From Erigeron canadensis (lineage: Eukaryota; Streptophyta; Magnoliopsida; Asterales; Asteraceae), in the NCBI RefSeq assembly GCF_010389155.1, contig NC_057769.1:6820735-6884734 (forward strand): a DNA stretch of 64,000 nt, written 5' to 3'. Below are positions 33,743-44,223 of this stretch, in pieces (the stretch's first letter is position 1; the number at the start of each line of letters is the position of its first letter). A program made the position numbers and the translations under genes. The notes below the pieces were generated by a model. It did not search any database. It was given only the letters and a program-made list of their open reading frames with translations, and was not told the origin of the DNA.

Positions 33743-34210
33743 ATGGCACACAACAAGCAAAATATGACCTTTTTTGATGTTAAAATGGAGATGCAAACCC
33801 ACATGAATAACGATGCCCGACATAGAACTAAAGTGAACAACGTGATCCAAAGCATAACCGACAACAAGGCGGCTTTCATAGTCAAAAATGAACGAATTAA
33901 AGGTACATGTCGGATTCGTAGCGCCGCCAAAAATGAGCATGTTGTATATCTTCGACAGAAGATCGATTGGCTGGATCAAACTATTTTCAACCTTACCGTT
34001 GCCTCTACCACGTTAAAAGCCACGCTAGACCACGCGGTATTCTGGCAAGGCAGTGTCAGTGGTGATCGGTATGTAGATTATCATACTAATCCAGGGGAGG
34101 AGTGTGTATCTCCTCAACCCGGCGACGCTGCCAAGTCTGTTGAACCGTATCGGTACATTTATCGCAACGACGACGACAGTATTGTAGAATCGAACTATTC
34201 CGAATGTTAG
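33743..34210 (+). CDS. Transposon-carried protein of unknown function (155 aa)
   Basis: An uninterrupted frame of 155 codons inside the transposon 33240-34530. Residues 1-110 are probably helical (MEMQTHMNNDARHRTKVNNV, KNEHVVYLRQKIDWLDQTIF). The tail is acidic and Ser/Asp/Tyr-rich (GDRYVDYHTNPGEECVS, YRNDDDSIVESNYSEC). I recognise no transposase motif or known domain. In size and style it resembles the other element-borne genes here (5687-6019, 44224-45188), though no clear sequence identity is seen. It may be a captured gene fragment or an accessory protein. Balanced codon composition against AT-rich surroundings argues that it was once under selection. Confidence 0.5.
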   Translation: MAHNKQNMTFFDVKMEMQTHMNNDARHRTKVNNVIQSITDNKAAFIVKNERIKGTCRIRSAAKNEHVVYLRQKIDWLDQTIFNLTVASTTLKATLDHAVFWQGSVSGDRYVDYHTNPGEECVSPQPGDAAKSVEPYRYIYRNDDDSIVESNYSEC

Positions 34211-34630
34211 TATTATGTAATGTTTTTATTTTTATTTTTTTTAGTATTAGGTACGATTTTTTTTATGTTTCTTTAAGTATTATGTAAGTTTTTTAATGAT
34301 TTTTTTAGTATTATGTAAGGTATTTTATTGGTTTTAGTGAATTATGTAATGTTTTTTATGTTTAATGTAACTTTAGTTTTAAAATAAAAATAAAGTTGTA
34401 GTGAGTGGTGGGTGAGTGGTCGCAATACCAACGAAATTTGGGTGAGTGGTGAGTGAGTGGTGGATTTAAGGTGTCATAAGGTGATTGGTTGGAAGTGAGT
34501 GGTGAGTGAATCGGTTGCCATCACCCTAAAGGGTTGACAACGTATGGATTATAGGTGAGTGGTGGGTGTGGTGCCACACTTTGAACAACACTGCCAACAA
34601 AAAGAAGAACCATTCATTTGAAACATAAGG

Positions 34631-35209
34631 TAGGGGTGAGCAAAAACCGAACTGGAAAACCAAAAACCGAAAAAAAAAACTGAAAATCGAACGGATCGGT
34701 TCGGATTTTGGTTTCATATGCAAAACACTGATCAAAAACCGAACTGAACCGAATCAAATATATTTTTATTTTTTTTATTTTGTATATCATATTGCATTTA
34801 TATCTGTTACTTATATTAGTAAATATGGTAATATATTTATACGTTTCGTCTTTTTAATGTACAAACCGATAGAAATTGTATTTTTTAAATGAAAAACGCA
34901 CAACAAAATCAATTCATTTTATAAAAAATTATACCAAGATTAACATCTAGAAAAGATAATTAATTAATAGAAGTATCTGTATATTTTAGTTTCTATATCA
35001 TATTTTTCCTTAACAATTAAAAGTTAAATTTATAAGAAAATAAATAGAAATTGTAAAAAAAAAACAAAACCGAAACCGATCTAAACCGAACCAAAAAATG
35101 AACCCAATTAAAACCGAATCCAACGCTTTTGGTTTTTTAAACCGAACGGATCAGTTCGAGTTTCGGTTTTAGGCAAAAAACCGACCAAAACGACTCATGT
35201 TCACCTCTA
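34631..35209. mobile_element. hAT-type MITE, older copy
   Basis: Left end TAGGGGTGAGCAAAAACCG is nearly identical to that of 29178-29833. The right end TTCACCTCTA is a degraded inverted copy. The flanking 8-mers no longer match. Confidence 0.7.
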
Positions 35210-36371
35210 TTATACGATATAGTGTGATGTGAGTTGTGAAGTAATAGGTTGCCATCAAAATAATAAATTCTGGTAGTATAAATAATGGATAAATGAATTG
35301 ATATAAGAGGAGTTGTTAGACTGTCAAGAGTGAGGCGGAACTTGCCCCGACGCCGCCCGACTTCCGCCCAGCACACCGGCCCGAGGTGCAACAAAGCTAT
35401 ATAAAAAAAACCCCGGCAGAAATTGATCGTCCACACACACACACACACATATATATATCCATATACACATACTTGAAACCCCTTTCCGACGAGCTTTTCG
35501 ACGAAGCTTTCTTTAGCAGATCGAGATAGATATCGATGGATAGAATAAAGATGTGTGTATAGAATAGAGATGTGTGTGTTTAGTTTTTCAATAGAGAGAG
35601 AGAGAATAGAGATGTGTTTGTGTGTTTTTAGTTTTTCAATCGGTAGAGAGAGGTAGAGAGAATAGAGATGTGTGTGTGTTTTCAATGGGCAAAGATGTGT
35701 TGGTTTCAATCGACAGGTGATATACACACATACTTGATTTCGTGGTGGTTCCGGTTAGGTGTGGCGGTGGTTAGGTGGCGGTGGAGAGAACATGTACACT
35801 AAGTTCTAGAGTTTTTTTGTTGGAAGGAATGCAAAAGATCGTGAAGAATCTTAAAAATATTTGTGTTCTTAAGTTTCATTTATGAGAAGAAGAGAAAAGA
35901 AAAGAAAAGATTTAAAAGGAGAATACAATAGATTTTAGGTAGGAAACTTTCTTCCTATTTTTGAGATGATTGGGAATTAAAGGATGGAAAATCCACTTCT
36001 TTTTCATTCACCCTTCTTCTTTTCTTCTCCTTTCTTTAAAAATTGAACTCGAAAACTGAGTGGTAGGGAGTGAAAGGGAAAATAAAATATGAGAGCATGT
36101 GTTGGGTTTCATTTTTGATAAAATTTGTTAACTTATATATTATTTAAATTTATTAAGAAAAAAAATTAAATGAGGTTCCCCAAAAGAGAAGTCTCACTCT
36201 AAAAAAAAAGAAGGACATTTATTTAAGGGAACTCCCGCTACATGGCAGAATTCACCTAGAGAGCCTCAAAGTCCCCCCTCCTCATAGTCTTAGAAAGTTG
36301 TGGGATGACAAAAGTTAGCTAACACTAATAAAAAATGTTAACGTAAGTAAAAGACATAACACAAGATATAC
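35210..36371. other. Repeat-rich remainder of the expanded pseudogene intron
   Basis: Contains a GC-rich segment (35330-35420), AC/TG tracts (about 35432-35448), and GAGA/TGTG repeats with a duplicated AATAGAGATGTGTxTGTGT unit (35560-35690). No gene; the 196-codon minus-strand frame over 35137-35727 is low-complexity. Confidence 0.55.
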
Positions 36372-36387
36372 CTTTGCAGTATGACAT

Positions 36388-37276
36388 TCTTGAATTGGTT
36401 GTACATTTGCTGGACAACATGGGCTATAGATAGATGTGAAGTCTAAACTCTAAAGTACGGGCTGTACATTTTATCTTATCACTTTATCAATAGTTGAATT
36501 TTCACCTATAAGCTTTTTTCAACAATTCCCCGTTTAGGTTTGGCACGAATCAAAATTGCTACGTCTATTGACTTTTGATATTTGTAAACTTTGGATAATC
36601 CACCAATATTTGACATTTTAAATTAGGATATATCGTTCTAATCTTAAAATCATCACAAAAAAACGGGTTTAAAAAAATAGTCAAATACATTTTTATAAAG
36701 GGGGAGTTTGTGAAGAAAGAGAGATCATTCTCGACCGATACATTCTTTAATTTATTGGATCAGGGATTCAGGTCTATTAATTAAATTAAATATATAAGAA
36801 AGATTTTAAATTAAGCATATATAAATACATAAAATAAGTTCATTTATATCAAAGTTTAGCATCAATCATCTAAAAATAAAACCAAATTTTTACTCAATAA
36901 ACTAAACAACAACTTAAATATAACAACTAAAACAACATTTACTAACTAAATACATTTAAAAAAATAAGGATATATAAATAAAACATTTGACTAGCTTTCA
37001 ATGGTCCAAAAATGAATTGAACCAAATGCGACCATATCAATTCAAATGGTTCAATATGGTTCAGCTACAATGAACAAAACAATAGTTATTGAGCTTATAT
37101 TTTCTTAAACACCTGATTTAATCGTAATTTAAACGGTTTAAAAACATCGTTCCTAATTCATTACCCCAAATGTATTATCATGTCACCACCACCTTCAAAT
37201 CGTACCACCCTTTTTTACTCTCAATTCACTACCCTCAAGTTAAACCCAATCATTATTAAATTTACATATTTTATTA
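36388..37276. other. Duplicated promoter of the inhibitor pseudogene, then intergenic DNA
   Basis: 36388-36600 aligns with 39073-39290 upstream of the intact inhibitor (shared CAACAATGTGGGCTAT-like, AGCTTTTTTCAACA and GTTGGCA-like blocks). The TATA position reads CTATAGATAG instead of CTATTTATAG. After that there is no feature. Confidence 0.55.
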
Positions 37277-37566
37277 GGGATAAGTATCCTAAAATGTAAC
37301 AAACTTTGGATAAATGTCTATAGTACGAAATAATTAAAGTCGTGTGTATTGTAGGTACACAACTCGAAATTATGTTTATTGTATGTAAGAAAATGTATCC
37401 GGCCAATCATAATCTGACAAGTGGCAGCTATACATGGTTGCCACGTATGTTCTCTTACATACAATAAATATAATTTCGGGTTGTTTACATATAATACACA
37501 CGACTTTAGTTATTTTCCATTATAGATAATCGTCCAAAGATTGTTACATTCCATGATACTAATCCC
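37277..37566. mobile_element. Mutator-type foldback MITE, copy 3
   Basis: 290 bp, same family as 755-1044 and 1074-1364 (ends GGGATAAGTATCCTAAAATG and CATGATACTAATCCC; shared GTGTGTATTGTA, TTATTGTATGTAAG and CAAGTGGCAG core). The 10-mers outside are TATTTTATTA and TATTTTAATA (one mismatch). Confidence 0.8.
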
Positions 37567-38153
37567 TATTTTAATATCCTATCATCTTAATAATACTCAA
37601 TCATAACAAACGAAAATAAGACATAAAACTCACCACTCTTTAAGGTTGGAAAAATCATGATTCGGGTTTGGCTAGACGAGGGTAGTCGGGAGATTATGAA
37701 GACTCGGACTCGACTCGGAAGTACTCGAATATTTTTCTACATAAACATAATTATTTTTGAAATTATATGCAATAGAATTTTAAAAATATATTAGGAAGCT
37801 TCAAACTTAAACATATTTTTTTTAAAAACAATAACATAATATTTTAAGTTAACCTCGAAAATTAAACATGATATTAATTGATAGTGGATAGATTTACACT
37901 TCTCCATCACTGTGTCTCTATCAAAGTTTGGAGAATTCGGAATTTGGACTCGACTCGTCAAAGTGGGGAGTCGAGTTTATTTCGGACGGAGTATTGCAAC
38001 ATTGCCACCCATCCATTGACCCGGTGATAGCTACATACCTGTTAAGACTTCTTAAAAAAGAAATTTTACACATGTCACACGTGCTCAAATCAACCAAGAG
38101 AAATCTTTGTATCGGAAGATAAAACAAGTCTCTTTGTTTTAAAATGTCTTCTA

Positions 38154-38380
38154 TTGTCTTCCTATATCAAAGCTACCATGTGGCTATTATTTCACTTTCT
38201 GGCATCTAATATAGAGTTAAAGATTATGAAAGATGAATTATACAACCCAAGTGATATTCACCTTAATTTGTTGGGATCCCAATTATATAAGACCATTACT
38301 AGGTTGACACTTTCTTTCGGACCGAGCATGGGTCAGTTGGTTCTGTCATGGACTCATGGCCTAACGTCATCTGCATAACC
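38154..38380 (+). pseudogene. Possible degenerate P450 (CYP76/71-type) N-terminal fragment
   Basis: The frame contains SDIHLNLLGSQLYKTITRL followed by TLSFGPSMGQLVLSW and TSSA. This resembles the P450 pattern GNLHLLGxQPHKSLxxLxxxxGPxMxLxLGxxTxxVxSSA of CYP71/CYP76 proteins. The membrane anchor, the proline-rich hinge and everything downstream are missing. The match is short and could be chance. Confidence 0.35.
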
Positions 38381-38775
38381 GTCAGTTCCAAAGTTTATAG
38401 AGTTATTGAAAGTTGTGATACATGCAAGCTTGGATCATACAAGGTTATCGAGCTTCAACAAGACGCGTTGGATATTGACTGGATTAACCCAGCTGAAATT
38501 TACTGCTGTTTCGGATATCTTACTGGGACTAATAACAGCCGTCATACAACAAGAATGAACCAAATAAATAGATGTGCCTAAACTTGCTACCATTCTGGAT
38601 TTATTACATAACTGGTAAAGAATATCATGTTTTAATCACACATTTATTCATTTATTTATGTATACATCGTGTCTCGAAACAACACAAGAAACTTAAACAA
38701 CCGTATAGCCAGAAAACACATTTACAAGAGGTACATTATTTATATAGATAGATAGCCCCTGGCTTCATATTGAGC

Positions 38776-39072
38776 TTAAGTAATAATAGGAGTTCGAATG
38801 ACAACCCCATGAGAGTCCACCCACACCCAAACACGGTCGCACCTAAAATCCCTAGGCGTTGGAGTTCCATCGAGTATCACCATGGCATCAACCAATGGAT
38901 TCTCTTTCTCGATCTTGGCGGCTGCAGCTTCTCCAGTCTCCCCAACCAGCTCTGGCCATGAACTCTTTCCTGAATCAAATATCCAAATACAACTTTGTTT
39001 AGTTCATACTCTAAACCACAAATATTAACAAAATAGAAGAAAGAAACTAGATTTACCTTTGCAGTCTGACAT
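38776..39072 (-). CDS. Potato type I serine proteinase inhibitor (69 aa)
   Basis: Two exons, 39057-39072 (MSDCK + first base) and 38776-38969, are separated by an 87-bp GT-AG intron and give a 69-residue inhibitor without signal peptide. Family landmarks: K7SSWPELVG at the start, A20-AAKIEKENP helix, V36ILDGTPTPRDFRCDRV reactive loop, and a VWVDSHGVVIRTP C-terminal strand. By alignment with the family the scissile bond would be Arg45-Asp46, suggesting trypsin-like targets (inference). Such inhibitors are wound- or defence-induced. A broken paralog lies 2.4 kb away at 33014-36387. A TATA box (complement of 39110-39117) lies about 38 bp before the ATG. Confidence 0.92.
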
Positions 39073-39109
39073 TCTTGTATGAGTGCTGATTAACATGAAC
39101 AATGTGGGC

Positions 39110-39117
39110 TATTTATA
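39110..39117 (-). promoter_or_regulatory. TATA box of the proteinase inhibitor gene
   Basis: TATAAATA on the minus strand, 38 bp upstream of the ATG, implying a very short leader. The paralogous position in the pseudogene is mutated. Confidence 0.6.
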
Positions 39118-39329
39118 GATGTAAAGGCTTAAAAAAGGGATAGAGTAAAGGTTGTACGGTTTGCTTCAAGGGTTGTGCTTTCACATTTGAGCTTTTTCAA
39201 CAGTTCCCAACTTCCATATGGGTTGGCAAAAATCAGAATTGCCACAATTGTTGACTTTCTAAAATTGAAAACTGAGCACTCCCACCAGTTTTTTGACTTT
39301 CCAAAGGAGGACATCTTCATAATGATCAT

Positions 39330-40723
39330 TCTATAATTGAGTTACATTAAGTAATCATAAGCCTTGTAAATGAAAAACTAAATCTGGTGCCAACAAGCAT
39401 ATCAAATGTATAACATATGTTTCACTCAAGAAGACTTTTGATTCTTGACGAAAAAGAAAAAATTTGTATATAGATACATCGTATATGCACCCGCGTGCAT
39501 ATCATTCTCAAATATGACAGAAGCCTGGTACTAAAATATGGAGAACACTTGATATCACAAAAATTACACAACTATCTTTCAAATGATGTATATACTTAAA
39601 TAACCATTTTGGAGTGTATAAGTGTATAACAGCTGCAACGGATCAAAAACAATGTAGAGTCTTTTCCCTACTTGATCCTAACTTCTTCTTGATCAAAAAA
39701 GCAACGATCTTTTTATGAAACAAGATCATTGCGTCAAGAATCATAAGCAATATGGCGATTATATCCATGTCCACCTCAGCATACATCTGAAACATCAGTT
39801 AATGTGTCAAGAGAAGAAAAATCATACGAGTAGTAGTTTGAAGAGTTTCGGGCTGATGTGAGCATATAATTTCTTGAAAAAATGACATGTTAGGGGTAGT
39901 TTTTAATAAAGTCCTTGGTCAGACTAGTTAATTTGGAAGATAAGATAATGGTTCCAGGATTCAACTTTGACATTAAGAACTCCATATTAGTTAAACGATA
40001 ACAACTTTTATCATGGCAACATAGTGAACATGAAGAACTAAGAGCAAAGATCCGGTGTCATGATCTTCTGCCATGAACCCTAAAATTCTAGAGAAAACGC
40101 AAAAAAGGACACATTAACATGGGCAACCGCATGCATACATGGTGTCTAGAAGATATCTGACCCGGAAGTGAATTACACAAAACTGTTTTCAAGTAATAGT
40201 GTAATACACTACGATTTTTAATAAAAACATTTAATTAAAAAAAAAACAAAAAAAGGCATTACCCTACAGAAGTTTTTTATAGTAAGCACATACGCCAGTC
40301 GACTCCTAAATGTAATATTACTTGAGGATTAGGTTCCATTCTTTTATACACTTTCTGTTTAATAATCCATGCTTCATTTTATGACTAATATATCACCAAG
40401 TTAACAGGACATTGGGACTCTTATCATACACATCCTTGTACTCTTGCATCATATAAGTGCCACCAACAAATATATGTTAAAAAACAAATAATAAAGCAAG
40501 GAGCAGACATCGATCCATGATAAGGTAATTGGTTCATAGGACCCTTATAGAAGAATTCAATCAAGATTATCATAAAAATTGCATCCGAGTATGATCGAAG
40601 TAAAATGATCAATTGTTAACAAAGAACATTTACCAATTGTCGCATAATAAAAATCTATTTCCATACCAAACATATTATTCTACAAAAATGTCACATACCT
40701 TAATTTTGTTGAAGGATGTAGCT
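39330..40723. other. 3' flank of the GTD-binding gene, no separate gene
   Basis: AT-rich sequence, perhaps including the 3' UTR of the gene at 40724-42556. No frame or RNA gene recognised. Confidence 0.5.
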
Positions 40724-42556
40724 TCAAGTGACTGATTGACATCTTCTATCAAACCTATCCTTTCTCAAATCATGTAGGTGATGAGCTATTTCTTGAATAA
40801 ATTCTAATCCCCCGTTACTCTGAAGCATATTACAAGCATGCTCAAGGAACTGTCGATCAGCCTCAAATGCTTTTAACCTCTCATTAAGATCCGAAATTTC
40901 GTTTTCAAGGGTACCAACATCAATTTCATCATGTCTGGAAAAACCGTTGTTCGCTATATTACCATTAGAAGCTTGGTGAAACTTCTTCTCTAACTCTGAT
41001 AGAGAATGCAAAATGTATTCCTTTTCATCCTCAAGTCCTAAATCAGGATGACTGATAGCCGTTGATTTCAATTCCTTCGTCGATTTTGAGTCAGAAGAAG
41101 TAACATCAATTATCCCGTTTTCCATATGATTTTCTTTTGATGTATCAGTTGCATTCCCCATGAACAATTCATCTTCATATCGGTTTCTGAAATATTCCAG
41201 CTCAGCTTCCATATCTTGAATTTCTTTTTCTTTCTCGGCAATGAGATCATTAGCCTTATCAAGAGCTTCCATATCATACTCTGCCTGCTCGTCCATCATT
41301 CTCAAATATTGTGACGCCTCCATATGGAGAGCTGCTTTCTCTTCTTGTAGCCTTGTAATCATGGCCATTGTCTCATCTGCAGCTATTGCAGCAGCATTTC
41401 TTTCTTCCTCTAATTCCTTGTGCAATAAACGTAACTGTTCTTGATCATGCTCCACCTGCCGCTTGAGCTTTTCCACATAACTTTCACCCTCAATTTCACT
41501 CAAACCTGTTGATCTCGGAGATTCAAAACCTTCGTGTTTATCTGAGGAAGTGGACACCTGACAGTCATTGATTGTATGAATATTTTGATTAGGAACCCTT
41601 GTTTCCTTACTGACTTCTAGATGCCCGTTTTCTTTTGCATCATGCCCTATCGAACCAGTGGATGTCAAAGATAGAGGACTCGTGTCAGTTTCATTGTTGG
41701 TCCCATTGGGAAGTGAAAACTCGGGATTAGAGAAACTGTGAAATTTCTCAGGTCGAACGTGATCTTGATTCTGTATACCCATTTTGTTTATGACCCAAGA
41801 ATCATCCATTAAACACTCAGTTGCACCACAATCAACCTCAAAAAATGAGTCTTCGGAGTCAGATTCAGAGTCAAAATCATAAAAGGAATTGAACCCAACA
41901 TTAGGACAACCTGAATCAGATAAGGCATCCATGTCCAAATCCGCATTCACATCCATACCTATACTATTCTCAACAAGGCAAGGAGTCGAAGTCCCAGAAA
42001 TCCTACCCCGGACCCTTCTAAAATCATTCCGACGACGATACTGGCCACGCCCACGAGCACCAACTCGCGGCATTGGAGGTTTCATGGTTACTTTAGAAAC
42101 TCCCAATTTTACTCCACCTCTAGGTTTTGGTTTCCATTGTTTTTTACAACACGAACACGTCCCCATACTTGAAGGTACACGAACAAAATTTTTATTTAAA
42201 TAACCTTTAGGGTATCCCAATTTCCCTTCCATAATTTGTTTTTGTTTCATTGCCGACATAAAACACGCATCACACATTTCCTTAACATCAGCAAGCTTAT
42301 CATGAAGTTCACAAGATATCAAACAAGAAACTTCTGCCCGATGCTTATCACAAAACAAATTCAAAAAAGATCCAGGCTTTTCACCAAAAACATGATCAAT
42401 TCTTGAGCAAAACATACATGGTTTTTGTAATTCACAACGATGAGCAAATTTCGAGGCAATAAATCCCAATGCACCATCCATAAACATTAAAAACATCAAA
42501 AACCATTCGCAACACGCCATCGATAAATGATGCATAAATTCATTTGTTGCAGCCAT
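40724..42556 (-). CDS. GTD-binding (DUF593) membrane protein, myosin-binding protein/FLOURY1 type
   Basis: Single-exon frame of 610 residues from the ATG at 42556, which gives the usual family start MAATNEFMHHL; an upstream GTG extension to 42589 exists but follows a TTTTTAG that may be a splice acceptor of a 5' UTR intron. Residues about 14-34 form the membrane helix (CCEWFLMFLMFMDGALGF), followed by the Cys motif KPCMFCSRIDH and further CxxC pairs (SCLISC, CDAC, CSCC). The middle is basic then acidic and low-complexity. Residues about 357-457 are the GTD-binding coiled coil (SYVEKLKRQVEHDQEQLRLL...ALHMEASQYLRMMDEQAEYD). In this family that domain binds the globular tail of class XI myosins and anchors vesicles or ER bodies. 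A second coiled coil lies near residues 545-575. The C-terminus is complete. Confidence 0.9.
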   Translation of the reverse strand: MAATNEFMHHLSMACCEWFLMFLMFMDGALGFIASKFAHRCELQKPCMFCSRIDHVFGEKPGSFLNLFCDKHRAEVSCLISCELHDKLADVKEMCDACFMSAMKQKQIMEGKLGYPKGYLNKNFVRVPSSMGTCSCCKKQWKPKPRGGVKLGVSKVTMKPPMPRVGARGRGQYRRRNDFRRVRGRISGTSTPCLVENSIGMDVNADLDMDALSDSGCPNVGFNSFYDFDSESDSEDSFFEVDCGATECLMDDSWVINKMGIQNQDHVRPEKFHSFSNPEFSLPNGTNNETDTSPLSLTSTGSIGHDAKENGHLEVSKETRVPNQNIHTINDCQVSTSSDKHEGFESPRSTGLSEIEGESYVEKLKRQVEHDQEQLRLLHKELEEERNAAAIAADETMAMITRLQEEKAALHMEASQYLRMMDEQAEYDMEALDKANDLIAEKEKEIQDMEAELEYFRNRYEDELFMGNATDTSKENHMENGIIDVTSSDSKSTKELKSTAISHPDLGLEDEKEYILHSLSELEKKFHQASNGNIANNGFSRHDEIDVGTLENEISDLNERLKAFEADRQFLEHACNMLQSNGGLEFIQEIAHHLHDLRKDRFDRRCQSVT

Positions 42557-43319
42557 GATTGCATTCCCAAACCAAGCCAAACACTTCACCCTAAAAATGG
42601 TATCTTTTTCTTATTGGACACATCAAGATTCACTTTCTTGAAATATATACATATATACAAATAGATATATATATGTGTGTGTGTGTATATGTACCTTTAT
42701 AAATCAAATACCATTAATGGGCAAAAAGGGGTCAAGGCTGTAAACATGATAAACAAAAATACCCAAATCATTACATATAAGATTAACAAAATCCAAACCC
42801 TAAAATAAAATAACCCTAATTTAATATTTAATAAATAAGTAAATATATAAATAAAATAAAAATGGGTAATGAAAATGTGATTAAAAAAAAAAAAAAATGG
42901 ATTACCTGGGAAGCAATGAGAGATGAATTGGACGGCAAATGAGAGGCGAAATATGATTATTTTTAAAAAAATTTGATTTACTTTTTGGCCTGAATTTAAG
43001 CATCAATATGATTATTATTATAAATATTTTTATTGATATATGAAATGTTGGTGTTTTTGTGATGATGAAAATGGTGCATGAACCATTCAATCTATTGTTA
43101 ATCCCAATTGTGGAGCAAATATCTTGTGTCATAATTTCATTGTCATTGTTTCAAGTACCTTAGATTATGGCTTGTGTCAATTTCAATGTATCATTAGATT
43201 CTTACACTAGTGGTGTTTAGATTTTTATTTTCTTTATATCTAGTTATCTACTCTATTTATATTAGTTGAAATAAATGTTTTCTATAAGCAGTTAAATATT
43301 GCTTAACTTTTAAAAAATA
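42557..43319. other. Upstream region of the GTD-binding gene
   Basis: Contains TATA/TG repeats (about 42648-42690), a TTTTTTAG-type acceptor just before the coding frame and AT-rich DNA. A leader exon and 5' UTR intron are likely but not resolvable. Confidence 0.4.
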
Positions 43320-44223
43320 CTAGCATGGTACCCGCGTGTTGCGGCGGATATCATGGACATGGCGTTTCAAAGTCATGATTACCGAAAACAGTATAAGTGG
43401 GCAATCAAGCAACGATTGTACAAAAACTCCCCTGTCTTAACATGTTTACTGTCCTCATCCGATGTTTATTTTACTTTAAACTCATTGGTAAAAATGTCAT
43501 ATGCATCTGAGCTATATGATTTGGACCTAGAAAATATAGTTTCAGTAAATTCTTGATAGATTATATATGTAGTAGATATGTGGTTCTTTTTGATTATATG
43601 TGATTGATGCATAATTCCTATTATGGCCACGAATTTTGAAGTTTCTGCAACTACAGATAATGGAGCACAAAAAAAGCAAAGGTGATGGGTTAGAAGGGTT
43701 TGGAGTCCCATGACTCTGGCCAAAACTTGGTAGATAATTGACATATTGGGTATCCTTGAACATGGAATGGTATCTGCAACTATGATATCCAGCAATTAGG
43801 CCAATTTTAAACAAATCTGGCCTGACCCAAAAGTATTTGAAACGTTGGAAAGGTAGTTAGCAAGTCATTCTACAAAGCTTTTATGTTTTCAAGTTTTACT
43901 AAAAGTTACAAAAACTTAAGGTTTCAGATAAAGACATTAGTGCTAAATTACTATCATTTTAAAATCCATTAAAGTTTAAAAAACAGTAGCATTACTATTG
44001 GCAAAGTAAAGAACTGTAGCAGTACAATTTAAAAAGGAGTTCATTCATCCATGTAATGCTAAATTATGCAATCCAAAGACATAACATTTTCAAGACGAAC
44101 ATCTAACGGAAAAACGTAATGCAAAAACATAAAAAATCCATAACGGAAAAACGTTCTTATCATCCCATAATAATGAAGGTGCTATTTCTAATCCTTATCT
44201 GATCAAGCTTTCAAATACATCAC

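Larger units (their letters stand above)
33240..34530. mobile_element. Non-autonomous DNA transposon with its own ORF (1.29 kb)
   Basis: Left end TTTAGGGCGATGGCA (33240-33254) and right end TGCCATCACCCTAAA (34516-34530) are inverted with one mismatch. Subterminal regions are filled with GTGAGTGGTG words in both orientations. It carries a SINE (33416-33645) and a 155-codon frame (33743-34210). Comparison with the intact paralog shows it entered the intron about 30 bp from exon 2. The target duplication is ambiguous (TTTA...TAAA). The ends and subterminal repeats suggest a PIF/Harbinger-like element; uncertain. Confidence 0.65.
33014..36387 (-). pseudogene. Broken potato-type-I proteinase inhibitor gene with 3.2-kb intron
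   Basis: Exon 1 (36372-36387) reads ATG TCA TAC TGC AAA G, as in the intact copy at 39057-39072 apart from one base. Exon 2 (about 33014-33208) reads SLCHELVGATREAAEAKIEKEIPWVDVIVLL, then degenerates; the reactive-loop region (DRRDKTTAEFWCDRVW) has lost the GTPxxRDFR pattern, and a 1-base deletion after WLD shifts the frame. The conserved W of KSSWPEL is also lost. The promoter and 3' flank are similar to the intact copy, but the TATA box has decayed. The intron contains the transposon 33240-34530, the hAT-type MITE 34631-35209 and more repeats. It is non-functional. Confidence 0.8.

Noticed and set aside
35137..35727. 196-codon minus-strand frame
   Set aside because: It runs through GAGA/TGTG simple repeats and the end of a MITE; low complexity and no domain.
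38348..38581. 77-codon frame after the possible P450 fragment
   Set aside because: I could not relate it to a P450 or any other family.
41241..42203. Plus-strand frames of 67 and 104 codons
   Set aside because: They are antisense shadows of the GTD-binding protein gene.
42557..42589. N-terminal extension of the GTD-binding protein from a GTG
   Set aside because: Plant genes do not normally start at GTG, family members start at the MAA... methionine, and a possible splice acceptor precedes the extension.
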